From NCBI GenBank assembly GCA_001655195.1, contig LPNY01000021.1:225030-282378 (forward strand): a DNA stretch of 57,349 bases. Reading direction: 5' to 3'. The stretch's first letter is position 1, and every line of letters starts with the position of its first letter. Position numbers and translations under genes: made by a program. Positions 37,325 to 46,836 of this stretch are shown here, in pieces. Under the pieces are notes generated by a model. It searched no databases, was not told the origin of the DNA, and saw only the letters and a program-made list of their open reading frames with translations. The stretch comes from Arcobacter sp. EP1 (GTDB taxonomy: Bacteria; Campylobacterota; Campylobacteria; Campylobacterales; Arcobacteraceae).

Positions 37325-38743
37325 GTGAAAAATAAAATTGCATACAAACTAATATCGTATATATTTTTAATTAGTCTTATCATTACTTCTGTATCTATTT
37401 ATTTTCAAATCAACACAATTTATAACAATCAACTCCACGAACTAGATAAAGATTTACAAACGATCAAAGAGAACCAACTCCCTGTACTTTCGCAGGCTTT
37501 ATGGAATATTGATAACAGTACTGTCAATATTTTACTTGAGAGTCTTCTCAATGATAAACGTATAACTGCTACAAAAATTGTAGAAGAAGATGGCAAGACA
37601 ACTGAGTTTGGAAGATACAAAGCACAAAATAGCACCACAAAAAGTTTTACTATTACAAAAAAAATTAAAGATAAAAATCAAGTCTTAGGGAAGCTCTATA
37701 TAACAATTGATTTAAGTCCTTTACATAAAGAACTTAAGGGCTATGCAATTACGACAATTCTAACAGAGTTTATTAAAATCTCTTTTATTGCTTTTCTCAT
37801 TATATTTGTTGTTAAAAAACTCCTAACCAATAACCTTGAAAAAATGGCAAACTATGCAGAAAAACTCACTTTAGATAATTTAGATAAACCCTTAGAAATA
37901 AAACAAGAATCAAAGAATTCCCATAATGAACTGGATATTGTATGTGATTCAGTAAACACTATGAGAATTAATCTTCTTGATCAATTACAAAATAGTAGAC
38001 AACGAGACCAGATTCTTGCACACCAATCAAAAATGGCAGCTATGGGAGAGATGATTGGGAATATTGCCCATCAGTGGAGACAACCTCTTTCAGCTATTTC
38101 TACAATATCATCAAGTGTTAAATTTCAAAGGGAGATGGGACTTTTAGGAGATTCAGATATTGATAAATCAATGGATTCTATTACAAAAAGTGCTCAATAC
38201 TTATCCTCTACCATTGATGATTTTAGAGATTTTTTTAAGCCCACAAAAGAAAAGATCTATTTTAATATAGAAGATACCTTTGACAAAGCACTCTCAATTA
38301 CTTCCCACCAATATTATAACAACTCCATTACTCTTTTTAAAAATATTGAAGCTATTCAAACCTATGGCTTTGAAAATGAACTTATTCAAGTTATTATCAA
38401 TATTTTAAACAATGCAAAAGATGCTCTAGTCTCAAAAAAACAAAAAGAGAACCTTGTTTTTATTGATGTTAACGTGGAAGATAAAAATATTATCATAAAA
38501 ATAAAAGACAATGCAGGTGGTATACCAAAAGATACACTGAGTAAAGTTTTTGAACCCTATTTTACAACAAAAGGGCAATCCCAAGGAACAGGTATTGGTT
38601 TATACATCTGTGAAGAGGTGATAAAAAAACATATGGACGGTTTAATCTATGTTCAAAATAGCACCTATGATTATAATGAAACAACTTATACAGGAGCAGA
38701 ATTTACAATATCTTTACCGCTGAAAGAATCTGATAGTGTTTAA
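37325..38743 (+). CDS. Sensor histidine kinase with small periplasmic domain
   Basis: 472 residues from a GTG start. Helix about 8-25, periplasmic domain about 30-145, second helix about 148-165, HAMP-like linker, coiled coil, H-box NIAHQWRQPLSAIS, N-box ILNNAKDAL, G-boxes DNAGG and GTGIGLYICEE. Its end overlaps the next gene by 8 bases, and that gene encodes a secreted ligand-binding-like protein, so the two probably form one sensory unit. Confidence 0.92.
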   Translation: MKNKIAYKLISYIFLISLIITSVSIYFQINTIYNNQLHELDKDLQTIKENQLPVLSQALWNIDNSTVNILLESLLNDKRITATKIVEEDGKTTEFGRYKAQNSTTKSFTITKKIKDKNQVLGKLYITIDLSPLHKELKGYAITTILTEFIKISFIAFLIIFVVKKLLTNNLEKMANYAEKLTLDNLDKPLEIKQESKNSHNELDIVCDSVNTMRINLLDQLQNSRQRDQILAHQSKMAAMGEMIGNIAHQWRQPLSAISTISSSVKFQREMGLLGDSDIDKSMDSITKSAQYLSSTIDDFRDFFKPTKEKIYFNIEDTFDKALSITSHQYYNNSITLFKNIEAIQTYGFENELIQVIINILNNAKDALVSKKQKENLVFIDVNVEDKNIIIKIKDNAGGIPKDTLSKVFEPYFTTKGQSQGTGIGLYICEEVIKKHMDGLIYVQNSTYDYNETTYTGAEFTISLPLKESDSV

Positions 38744-39599
38744 AACGAAACTCCTTTTATCAATTTTTCTTTTCCATACGCTTCTTCTCACACACCTTTA
38801 TGCCACTAAAACAAAAGAGGAAATAGTTTGGTTTCAACACCAAAGACCCCCGTGGATGATAAATGAAGGAGAGTATAAAAACCAAGGTTACGGAGATAAA
38901 ATACGCCAAATATTTGAAAAAGAGCTTTCCCAATATAACCATCAAACTATAGCTATTACCCCTACGCGATTTTATAAAGAGGTTAAAAAATACAATAATT
39001 TGTGTTATGGTCCCGTGATTAAACTCAAAACTATCAAAGGTCTTTTTTATTGGAGTAAACCGTTATATATTATGCCAACGCAACGTATTATTGTTCTAGA
39101 AGAGACTTTTAAAAAACTAGGATCACCCAAAGAGCTCTCAATGAAACAACTATTAGCAAACAAATCCTATACCTTTGGTAATATTGCCGACATAAAGCAC
39201 TATCCCTTTGATCTCAAGACTTATCGAAAACAAAAAAATGTCGTAACACTAAGAAACTCAGGAGCAACAAATAGTTTAATTGCAATGTTACAAAAAAAAC
39301 GCATCGATTGGATGTATGATTTTCCACTCTTTATTTCATGGCACAATAAAAGTTCCAAACAAAAAAAATTTTACAACTATCGAACCATTAAAGTCAAAGA
39401 AGCAAAAAATGCCACTAAAATAATTGCTTTCATGAGTTGTATAAAAAATGAGTTTGGAAAACAGACCATTGAACAAATCAATCAGAGTCTAACACAAAAA
39501 ACAATTCTCGATATTCGTACTCTTGTACGATCATGGCAACTAGATGAAATCAACACCAACGAGTTTAATAAACTTAACAAAAAACTCTTTGGTTTTTAA
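38736..39599 (+). CDS. Secreted solute-binding-like protein (TIGR02285-like)
   Basis: 287 residues, GTG start inside the 3' end of the kinase gene. The signal peptide is LLLSIFLFHTLLLTHLYA. The mature part begins IVWFQHQRPPWMINEGEYKNQG, then GYGDKIRQIF, the pattern of the TIGR02285 branch of family 3 solute-binding proteins. There is a single late Cys pair region (LCYGPVI, MSCIKNE). No transporter genes adjoin, so it is more likely a ligand receptor for the overlapping kinase than a transport component. Confidence 0.78.
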   Translation: MFKTKLLLSIFLFHTLLLTHLYATKTKEEIVWFQHQRPPWMINEGEYKNQGYGDKIRQIFEKELSQYNHQTIAITPTRFYKEVKKYNNLCYGPVIKLKTIKGLFYWSKPLYIMPTQRIIVLEETFKKLGSPKELSMKQLLANKSYTFGNIADIKHYPFDLKTYRKQKNVVTLRNSGATNSLIAMLQKKRIDWMYDFPLFISWHNKSSKQKKFYNYRTIKVKEAKNATKIIAFMSCIKNEFGKQTIEQINQSLTQKTILDIRTLVRSWQLDEINTNEFNKLNKKLFGF

Positions 39600-39601
39600 A
39601 A

Positions 39602-39949
39602 CTAAAGAAAAGTAATCTCATCCTCTTGTGTTGTAATCATACACAAAAACTCATAGTCCTCACCATGACATGCTTCATAATAGTGAGGCTCTCCTGCTGG
39701 AATATATAAATAGTCACCCGCTTTTGCATGGTACTCTTTGTCTCCAATAACAACTTTAGCACTCCCTTTGAGTGCCACTTGTTGGTGAGCAATTTTATTA
39801 ATATGATTGGGCATCATTCCACCCGCTTTTAGTGTTAGTTTTCGAACAATAAAATCTTTTTCTTGTTCAGGACTTAATACTTGAATATACGCTTCATTTG
39901 TTTTTGGAATAGGGTTTGCTTCGTAAGTTTCTATTTTAGTACATGCCAT
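39602..39949 (-). CDS. Small cupin-domain protein
   Basis: 115 residues forming a single cupin barrel: motif 1 around GGMMPNHINKIAHQQVALKG and motif 2 around AGDYLYIPAGEPHYYEACH, with likely metal-binding His residues. Strong ribosome site AGGAG. The substrate is unknown; single cupins of this type act as binding proteins, isomerases or dioxygenases. Faces the TIGR02285-like gene, two bases apart. Confidence 0.85.
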   Translation of the reverse strand: MACTKIETYEANPIPKTNEAYIQVLSPEQEKDFIVRKLTLKAGGMMPNHINKIAHQQVALKGSAKVVIGDKEYHAKAGDYLYIPAGEPHYYEACHGEDYEFLCMITTQEDEITFL

Positions 39950-39979
39950 ATCTTTCTCCTAAGTTTTTATGTATTATAA

Positions 39980-40429
39980 CTAATTTAATTCGCAAGAGTC
40001 GATAATAAATGTAACGGGTCCATCATTGTGAATCTCTACATCCATCATTGCTGCAAACTCACCTGTTTGCGTATGGATACCCACCTTTTGTACTTCTTGA
40101 ACAAAACTTTCATAGAGTACTTTAGCAATATCAGGTTTTTCACTACTATCAAAACTAGGACGCCGTCCTTTTTTCACATTACCAACAAGGGTAAACTGTG
40201 AAATAATTAATGCTTCACCATTAACATCTAAAAGGGATAAATTCATTTTTCCTGCATCATCTTGAAAAATACGAAGGTTCACTATCTTTTGAACCAGTTT
40301 ATTGACATCCTCAATAGTATCACCCTTTTTTACTCCAAGAAGAATATTTAATCCCTGCCCTATTTGACCAACAACTTTCTCATTAACGGTTACACTAGAA
40401 CTGCTTACTCTTTGTATTACTGCTATCAT
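39980..40429 (-). CDS. dtd: D-aminoacyl-tRNA deacylase
   Basis: 149 residues, normal length. Catalytic Gly/Ser region SQFTLVGNVKKGRRPSF and the cross-subunit Gly-cisPro motif in NDGPVTFIID. It hydrolyses D-amino acids (and Gly-tRNA-Ala) from mischarged tRNA. The ATG overlaps the stop of the upstream gene (ATGA), with GGAG upstream. Confidence 0.96.
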   Translation of the reverse strand: MIAVIQRVSSSSVTVNEKVVGQIGQGLNILLGVKKGDTIEDVNKLVQKIVNLRIFQDDAGKMNLSLLDVNGEALIISQFTLVGNVKKGRRPSFDSSEKPDIAKVLYESFVQEVQKVGIHTQTGEFAAMMDVEIHNDGPVTFIIDSCELN

Positions 40430-41031
40430 CTAAACTCCAAACTCTCTACTACCAACTTCTTATTTTGGAAGGGGTCTATAACTGCTTTAATTTCATCATA
40501 TTTATATTTTAATGGAAAACCAATTTTAGAACCCTTTGCCGTGCTCTCTAAAATATAATAAGGCTGTTTATTGATATAAAGTGCCTTTTTATTTTTCAAT
40601 TTTTTACTAAGCTTAACAATGACAAAAATATGTTTTGGAACTAAAACAAAATAGGATTCATACCCTTTTACCTTTAAAAGAGAAATCAAGAGATTTGATT
40701 TGTCATCACAATCTCCAAAATTTTGCTTCACTACACTTTTTGCCCCACGTGCAATACTCTCATTTATTTTATATGGAATTGCCGTAGTAAAGTCAAGCAT
40801 TATTTGTACTTCACAACGTTCATCACCTTGGCACTTTTTTGTCAAATGAGTTGCTAACTTTAAAGTATAATCATCAATCTTCACTTGATTTACATAAGTA
40901 GAGCCATCAATATCAATAAACTGATTTTTAACGATAAAAAAAGAGTTATACCCTAAATAAATCACATAAACAATAAAAACAGTACTTATGCACAAAGAGA
41001 AGTATCGTAAGAATTTGTTATCAATTAACAT
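40426..41031 (-). CDS. Membrane-anchored transglutaminase-like protein
   Basis: 201 residues. One N-terminal helix (YFSLCISTVFIVYVIYLGY) anchors a periplasmic domain with a transglutaminase-like Cys in FGDCDDKSNLLISLL, His in PKHIFVIV, and an acidic residue in YILESTAKG, the order of the family's catalytic triad. It may be a cysteine protease or a pseudo-enzyme. The ORF overlaps the preceding aminotransferase gene by 7 bases and dtd by 4. Role unknown. It resembles LapG only in the general Cys-His-acid pattern. Confidence 0.75.
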   Translation of the reverse strand: MLIDNKFLRYFSLCISTVFIVYVIYLGYNSFFIVKNQFIDIDGSTYVNQVKIDDYTLKLATHLTKKCQGDERCEVQIMLDFTTAIPYKINESIARGAKSVVKQNFGDCDDKSNLLISLLKVKGYESYFVLVPKHIFVIVKLSKKLKNKKALYINKQPYYILESTAKGSKIGFPLKYKYDEIKAVIDPFQNKKLVVESLEFR

Positions 41032-42026
41032 TTAAAATCCATGGCCTCTTTAAGTATCATAATCTCTTGTGATGATTTCACTGAAAAACAGGCAAAACTT
41101 TCATCCATACCATCAAACAGGGTACAATCTCGAATTAAAATCTTATGCTTTTTTAACTTCTCTTGCAAAGTTTTTACCGTTATTGACTTGAGTTTAACCA
41201 GAACGTAATTACTACTACTCTCGTAGATAAATTCCACACAACTAGAATTCTGAAGAATTTTCTCAAGTTCGATACGATTTTTTGTAATGACTGCTTTACT
41301 TATTTTTTTGAAACTATTATCTTCTAATGCAATTTGTAAATAATGTGAATCAAACTGTGAGAGTTTCCATGAGGGCTCTATCTCTTTTAATTTTTTAATG
41401 TTCATTTGAGTTGAAATAAGTGCTGCAATACGAATACCTGCACTTGAATAAAATTTACTCATTGATTTTAAAATATAGAGTCGTTCATATAAAGATAAAT
41501 ATTCAAAAACCGATGTTCCTTCACAAAACTCTAAAAAACTCTCGTCAATTATTATTGTACACTCTTGAGATATCCAATATTTCATTAGTTCATACATATC
41601 ATAATAAGTGCCATCAGGAATAGAAGGATTGGCAAAAATAATCAGTGCGCCTTTTTTCACAGGTAAAAAGATATTTTCAAAACGATTAATAGTATGAAGT
41701 TTATATCCAAAATGTTGACACGCTTTTTTATACTGTAAAGAAGTAGGAGTATAAATAACACAGTCATCAAGGTTTAAATATTTTAAAAGAGCATAAATAG
41801 CTGCACTGCCACCATTATATAACTCTAACTCACTTACTTTTATTTGATAGTTGTGTGCGATTTTTTTATAGAGTTTTTCATAGGTAGGATATAGACTAAT
41901 GTCTAAAGCATTAAAATCAAAATTGACTTTAGGTTTTAAAAAGTTGATGTTAGAGTAAAAATCAATAATTTCATTGACATTACATCCTAACTCTTTTGCA
42001 AAACTTTTTAATGGATTTGATTTCAT
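41025..42026 (-). CDS. CobD/CobC-like class I/II aminotransferase
   Basis: 333 residues from ATG 42026 (an in-frame TTG at 42035 would overlap cobS). HisC-like PLP enzyme: ELYNGGSAAIYALLKYL, ANPSIPDGTYYD, IIDESFLEFC, likely PLP lysine in ILKSMSKFYSSAGIRIA, and a late SFACFSVKS segment. Position after cobS and cobU favours L-threonine-O-3-phosphate decarboxylase or an equivalent that makes the aminopropanol linker of cobalamin. Confidence 0.82.
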   Translation of the reverse strand: MKSNPLKSFAKELGCNVNEIIDFYSNINFLKPKVNFDFNALDISLYPTYEKLYKKIAHNYQIKVSELELYNGGSAAIYALLKYLNLDDCVIYTPTSLQYKKACQHFGYKLHTINRFENIFLPVKKGALIIFANPSIPDGTYYDMYELMKYWISQECTIIIDESFLEFCEGTSVFEYLSLYERLYILKSMSKFYSSAGIRIAALISTQMNIKKLKEIEPSWKLSQFDSHYLQIALEDNSFKKISKAVITKNRIELEKILQNSSCVEFIYESSSNYVLVKLKSITVKTLQEKLKKHKILIRDCTLFDGMDESFACFSVKSSQEIMILKEAMDFKC

Positions 42027-42027
42027 T

Positions 42028-42783
42028 TTAAACAACTACTATTGCAATGTTTAAAAGTAGCAGTTCTGTTGTTTCAATAGAGAAACCAATACAATCACCA
42101 TTTAAAAAGCCAAACTGTTTTTTTAAAATACGTAATACAATCATCGAAAATATTAATGCGCTTACCAATAAAATTAAACTATTTTTCACATCAATAAGAT
42201 AAATCAGCACTGCCCCATAACAAACTATTGCCAAGCCAACAACAAACATCGTTGCAGATTTTTTCAAGGTTTGTGCAAAAATTGAACCCTCATGAAATTC
42301 AAATATCTTTAGATTTGAAAGTACCGTTAAACGACTAAGCATCAAAGCCGCAACAAAAAGGAAAAACTTCTCATCCAAAAGTAAATAAACAATGGCAGCT
42401 AACTTTAAAAGAACGAAACTAAAAGTAGCTATTGCACCAATAGAACCTACCTGTGGCTCTTTCATGATGGCATAAACGTCTTTATTAGAGTACTTTGCCA
42501 TCCATGCATCGCTTACATCTGCAACCGCTTCTAAATGTAAAAAACCATACAGTAATAAATACGTAACTCCAGCCACAAATATTGCATACAGTGGGGCAAA
42601 TAAGCTGTTAAGAAAAAAAGCAAAATAAAGAGTTAATACAGCTAATATTGCACCAATAAAGGGTAAAAAAAATAACATGGCACTATAGGTTGTGTTATTG
42701 AGTTGATACTCTTTTTTAAATGTTGGTATCACCGTAAAATACGAAAAACAGAACAAAAATCCATCAGTAATTGAACGTATCAT
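42028..42783 (-). CDS. cobS: Adenosylcobinamide-GDP ribazoletransferase
   Basis: 251 residues, polytopic membrane protein. Conserved region LHLEAVADVSDAWMAKYS then IMKEPQVGSIGAIA corresponds to the family's HLDGxADxxDG...MKDSxxGxxG. It joins adenosylcobinamide-GDP with alpha-ribazole(-phosphate) at the inner membrane. Eight bases after cobU and overlapping the aminotransferase start region. Confidence 0.94.
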   Translation of the reverse strand: MIRSITDGFLFCFSYFTVIPTFKKEYQLNNTTYSAMLFFLPFIGAILAVLTLYFAFFLNSLFAPLYAIFVAGVTYLLLYGFLHLEAVADVSDAWMAKYSNKDVYAIMKEPQVGSIGAIATFSFVLLKLAAIVYLLLDEKFFLFVAALMLSRLTVLSNLKIFEFHEGSIFAQTLKKSATMFVVGLAIVCYGAVLIYLIDVKNSLILLVSALIFSMIVLRILKKQFGFLNGDCIGFSIETTELLLLNIAIVVV

Positions 42784-42790
42784 AATAATT

Positions 42791-43282
42791 TCACTTTCGT
42801 TTTATCTCTAAACCAAACTTTGCTTCATACACTTCATCGCAAAGATTAACCAATGTTTGACCAATAATCCCTGTCATATCTACAAATCGTCTTGACTCTT
42901 TATCCATAGGAATCACACCACTATTAGTATCATTTAAGACAAAAATGATATTTGTATCCAGTGAACAGATTGCTTTTAATTGTGTAATTAATTGTTCTTC
43001 ATTCTTTTGAAGATTATTAAAAAGCCACATGGAGATACAATCAATAACATAGGTATTTCCTTCTTTAATAACTGCCGTTAAATCATGACTCTCTTCAATA
43101 GTATCAAAGGACTCAATCCTATCTTCTATGTGCTTATTGATACGCTGTTGCATTGAACTATCATTGTAAGAGTTATCATAGGTTGCTACATAATAGGGTC
43201 GTTTTGTTGTTAGTTCTATAGCTTTATTGGATGCTAAATTACTTTTACCCGATTTTTGACCACCAAAATAGAGAATTTTCAT
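42791..43282 (-). CDS. cobU: Adenosylcobinamide kinase/guanylyltransferase
   Basis: 163 residues. P-loop YFGGQKSGKSNLAS, then YVATYDNSYNDSSMQQRINKH containing the guanylylated-His region, VIDCISMWLFNNL, and FVLNDTNSGVIPMDKESRRFVDMTG. It phosphorylates adenosylcobinamide and transfers GMP to it. Two bases after the stop of marC. Confidence 0.95.
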   Translation of the reverse strand: MKILYFGGQKSGKSNLASNKAIELTTKRPYYVATYDNSYNDSSMQQRINKHIEDRIESFDTIEESHDLTAVIKEGNTYVIDCISMWLFNNLQKNEEQLITQLKAICSLDTNIIFVLNDTNSGVIPMDKESRRFVDMTGIIGQTLVNLCDEVYEAKFGLEIKRK

Positions 43283-43284
43283 GG

Positions 43285-43890
43285 TTATGTATCCAAGCCT
43301 AAAAAGTTTTTAATACCCGTGAAGATGATTTGGGCTGAAAGTGCCGCTAAAAAAAGCCCTGTAATTTTTGAAATCACAAGCAGACCTTGTTTTCCCACAA
43401 GTTTTTCAATAATAGAAGCACTATATAACATCATACCAATTACAATCACCGCACAAACTAAAGCGATGCTACCCACAATCAATGATGACGTACTCTCAAA
43501 AGATGCTCCCATAACCAATAAAATACCAATGGTTCCAGGTCCAATTGTTACGGGAATTGCCAAAGGAACAACCGCTATTTCACTCAAGGCTTTTTCTTGT
43601 GCCTTAGCACTCTCTTTATTCCCTTTAACTAACTCTACTGCTGATAAAAACAACAATGCCCCTGCACCAATACGAAAGGCATCTAAAGTAATACCAAAAA
43701 CTGAAAAGATATGTTTTCCAAAATAGAGCAATACTAAACTGGTCACAATAACCGCAACCGTCACTTTAATAGCCAAGGCTCTTTTTTCTTGAACCGTTGC
43801 TTCATTTGTCATTGTTAAAAACACAGACAACACAAAAAATGGCGTCATAATAAAAAACATTTTTAAAAAAGTTGAAACAAAAATATCCAC
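43285..43890 (-). CDS. MarC-family integral membrane protein
   Basis: 201 residues, about six membrane helices; family segments DAFRIGAGALLFLSAVELVKG and VPLAIPVTIGPGTIG. GTG start with AGGAG five bases upstream (an out-of-frame ATG overlaps it). Function of the family is unknown; the old multidrug label has not held up. It sits between cobU and cobT in one transcription direction, perhaps only as a passenger. Confidence 0.92.
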   Translation of the reverse strand: MDIFVSTFLKMFFIMTPFFVLSVFLTMTNEATVQEKRALAIKVTVAVIVTSLVLLYFGKHIFSVFGITLDAFRIGAGALLFLSAVELVKGNKESAKAQEKALSEIAVVPLAIPVTIGPGTIGILLVMGASFESTSSLIVGSIALVCAVIVIGMMLYSASIIEKLVGKQGLLVISKITGLFLAALSAQIIFTGIKNFLGLDT

Positions 43891-43903
43891 ATCTTCTCCT
43901 ATA

Positions 43904-44968
43904 TTAAACTAAAAATGCCTCAATTTGAGTGATTAAGTCCTCTTCTTTTAGACCATTAACCGCTGCATAACACAGTGCTGCTCCTGCACCCACACCCTCT
44001 TTTGCCTCACCTTCATCATAAAGTTTTAGCGCAGGATGAGAACTTTTTGAAAAGTCAAAATCACTTGCATAGGCATTAATAGGAAAATTTAACATCTCTA
44101 AGAGTGCCTTAATATCAGACCCTTCATCTTGGTAAACCCATTTAGTTGTACATAAAGCGATGTTCGAAGAATCAAACTCTCCTCCCATAATCTCAACTAA
44201 TGAATTTACTAACAATAGGACTGATGCCATTTGTGTTCCACCTGCAAGTACTACTTTGGCTTGTTGTGCATTGAGTCCTAAAATGAATCCTGCATTAAAA
44301 ATAATCATATTATCACTAACATTGCTGAGTTTATCAAAAATATCCATTTGCTCGTTGACTTTTAAAAGTGCTTCTTTTATCGTCTCTTGTTTCACATTAG
44401 TTGGAGCTTCTTTAAATGAACTGGCAAATTTTCCTTCCACTGCATAACCTAATGCTTTGGCTGTTGCTTGTGCAGTTGTAGTTCCAGCTGGGACACTCTC
44501 AGCTAAAATAATATAGTCATTTTTTAAAGTAAAGTTTTTACCAAACTCTAAACCTTTTTGGAAAAGTTCCATAGCATTAATATTTGCTCCACTATTAATA
44601 GCATTGCTTGGTTCAATATCAAACTCATGTTGTTTAAAGTAACTTAGTTTTGGAGCTACTTCCAATCCTAAGTTTAACAGTTCAATATCTTTAAAAGGGT
44701 TTTGTAAATGCACCGCTCGTGTAATTAAAGCTGGTGTTGGCACACCTTTTGGTGTTTCAGGTACACCATCTAAAGATCTAACCTCTCCTGCACAAACAAA
44801 TTCACTATCTAATGTTGGTGTAAGATAAATTTTTCCAGGAATACCCGCTTGAGTAATTCCTTCTATTTCGTAAGTTTTTGTGTTGGATAGAGCTAAAAGA
44901 AACGTCGTCTCTTTACCGCGTAAGTGTTCTAAAAAATCGGGGGTTCCTAAAATTGTTGTAAAATTCAA
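43904..44968 (-). CDS. cobT: Nicotinate-nucleotide-dependent phosphoribosyltransferase, CobT-like (TIGR00303 type)
   Basis: 354 residues from TTG 44968, six bases after AGGA. The sequence does not look like the classic enterobacterial CobT but fits the archaeal/cyanobacterial branch: GVPTPALITRAVHLQNPF, ESVPAGTTTAQATAKALGY, NAGFILGLNAQQAKVVLAGGTQMA, and GVGAGAALCYA. It activates the lower-ligand base as alpha-ribotide for nucleotide loop assembly. Neighbours cobU, cobS and the aminotransferase support the assignment. Confidence 0.88.
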   Translation of the reverse strand: MNFTTILGTPDFLEHLRGKETTFLLALSNTKTYEIEGITQAGIPGKIYLTPTLDSEFVCAGEVRSLDGVPETPKGVPTPALITRAVHLQNPFKDIELLNLGLEVAPKLSYFKQHEFDIEPSNAINSGANINAMELFQKGLEFGKNFTLKNDYIILAESVPAGTTTAQATAKALGYAVEGKFASSFKEAPTNVKQETIKEALLKVNEQMDIFDKLSNVSDNMIIFNAGFILGLNAQQAKVVLAGGTQMASVLLLVNSLVEIMGGEFDSSNIALCTTKWVYQDEGSDIKALLEMLNFPINAYASDFDFSKSSHPALKLYDEGEAKEGVGAGAALCYAAVNGLKEEDLITQIEAFLV

Positions 44969-45046
44969 TATACTTCCTAATAGTTATCCAAGGAAGTGCC
45001 ATATCACAAAAGCACTACCTTTTTACGAAGTATATCAAATATGTAC

Positions 45047-46780
45047 TTATTTAAAATATTTATTAACGATGTTTAAAAAATCTTCTGGGTTTTTATAACC
45101 TACAATTTGAGAAGCTTTAATCTCTTTGTTATTACTATCCCAAAAAATAAGTGCAGGAGGTCCAATCACACCAAAACGTTTTTGTAAGGCTTTATCATCA
45201 GCAGTATTATCAGTTACATCAGCTTTTAAAAGTGTAAAAGTTTTAAGTTTACTAATAACCACTGGGTCTTTAAAAGTAATACCTTCTAACTCTTTACATG
45301 ACACACACCAATCAGCATAAAAGTCCAACATGACAGGTTTAGTAGAGGCTTTAATAGCCGCATCTAACTGAGCAATATTTTTCACTTTTTTCCATTGAAG
45401 TTCTTGGGAAGTTATGGAACCAACAACTGTTTTAGAAGTCATTTTAGCTAATGGATCAAGAGGATTAGTAGCACCACTAACAGCACCTACAAAAATCAGA
45501 ACTCCGTAGATTAAAATCACTGCTGTAATAAGTCTAGCAATAATGTGTTCAAAAACTTTTAAATATAACGCAGCACCAATCAATAGAAGTGCCCATAAAT
45601 ACATCACAACAATTGCAGGTAAAACTCTATCTAACATCCATACAGCAACCGCTAACATCACAATTCCAAAAACTTTAGACACTGAATCCATCCAACCGCC
45701 AGGTTTTGGCATAAATCGTCCTGCTCCAACACCTATAAGTAGTAATGGTGCACCCATTCCTAAACTCATCACAAACAGAGCTGCCCCACCTAAAAAGGCA
45801 TCACCAGTTTGTCCAATATAAACAAGTGCTCCTGCAAGAGGTGGTGCAACACAAGGTCCAACAATCAGCGCAGACAAGAATCCCATAATTGCAATTCCTA
45901 ATACACCTTGTTTCTCTTTACCATCAGTTGATTTATTAATTTTACTTTGCAAACTTTTTGGTAGTTCAAGTTTAAAATATCCAAACATTGAAAAGGCTAA
46001 TGCCACAAAAATAGCAGCAAATACAACTAAAACATAAGGGTTTTGTAATGCAACTTGTAAGTTTGCTCCAAACAATCCTGCAAGAACCCCTGCAAATGTA
46101 TATGCAGCGGACATTGATAAAACATAAACAAGTGAAAGGAAAAAACCTCTTGAAGCTGTTAGTTTCCCATTATCACCTGCTTTTACAATAATTGAAGAAA
46201 GAATAGGAATCATTGGGAAAACACAAGGAGTTAAAGATAATAGCAATCCAAAACCAAAAAATGTTGCTAATACTAAAAGAAAATTTCCACCTTTTAAGGT
46301 ATTTGCAATAGTATCCGTTTCGTTAAGTTCATTAGCTTGTGTACTTACCGGAGTAGTAGGTTGTTTCGCACTAGCTAAATTGAGAGTTTTATTCTCTTTC
46401 ATAGGAGCATAACAAAGACCCGCTTTTGAACATCCTTGAAATTGTACTTGCACTTCAAAAGAGCTTGCGTCAACTTTTTGTTTTAAAAGAGAGAATGGTA
46501 TTTCTATAGTTTGATCACCAAAATGAACAATAAACTCTTCATATTGAACAGGTTCAGGTAAATTGACCTCTTCACTGATATCTATTTTTTGAGGTTTAGT
46601 GATAAATACTTTTAGTTTTTCATCATAAAGATAGATATCTTTACCTAATTTTAATTGAAAAACGAGCTTATCACTCTGTTGTTCAAATGATGATTGGAAT
46701 GCCTCTTCAGGTGTTAAAAACTTTTGCTCAATGGCAAAAGAGAAAACCGTTATACATACTAATAAAAAAAGTTTTTTCAT
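45047..46780 (-). CDS. dsbD: Thiol:disulfide interchange protein DsbD
   Basis: 577 residues. Signal peptide, N-terminal DsbD-alpha domain with FQGCSKAGLCYAPM (active Cys pair), eight-helix core with LTPCVFPMIPI and VGPCVAPPLAG cysteines, and a C-terminal thioredoxin domain with CVSCKELEG. It carries electrons from cytosolic thioredoxin to periplasmic substrates, probably including the adjacent thioredoxin-like protein. Ribosome site AGGA. Confidence 0.96.
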   Translation of the reverse strand: MKKLFLLVCITVFSFAIEQKFLTPEEAFQSSFEQQSDKLVFQLKLGKDIYLYDEKLKVFITKPQKIDISEEVNLPEPVQYEEFIVHFGDQTIEIPFSLLKQKVDASSFEVQVQFQGCSKAGLCYAPMKENKTLNLASAKQPTTPVSTQANELNETDTIANTLKGGNFLLVLATFFGFGLLLSLTPCVFPMIPILSSIIVKAGDNGKLTASRGFFLSLVYVLSMSAAYTFAGVLAGLFGANLQVALQNPYVLVVFAAIFVALAFSMFGYFKLELPKSLQSKINKSTDGKEKQGVLGIAIMGFLSALIVGPCVAPPLAGALVYIGQTGDAFLGGAALFVMSLGMGAPLLLIGVGAGRFMPKPGGWMDSVSKVFGIVMLAVAVWMLDRVLPAIVVMYLWALLLIGAALYLKVFEHIIARLITAVILIYGVLIFVGAVSGATNPLDPLAKMTSKTVVGSITSQELQWKKVKNIAQLDAAIKASTKPVMLDFYADWCVSCKELEGITFKDPVVISKLKTFTLLKADVTDNTADDKALQKRFGVIGPPALIFWDSNNKEIKASQIVGYKNPEDFLNIVNKYFK

Positions 46781-46836
46781 AATAAGTCCTACTCCTTAAT
46801 ATCTTGATATTTTATACAATGTTTTTAAATCAAATC

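Noticed and set aside
40426-41031. Transglutaminase-like protein as LapG for the adhesin
   Set aside because: It is far from the adhesin, membrane-anchored by an N-terminal helix, and grouped with dtd and cob genes; only the general catalytic order is shared.
43256-43726. Plus-strand open frame opposite marC
   Set aside because: Antisense to a membrane protein gene; no start signal and no known pattern.
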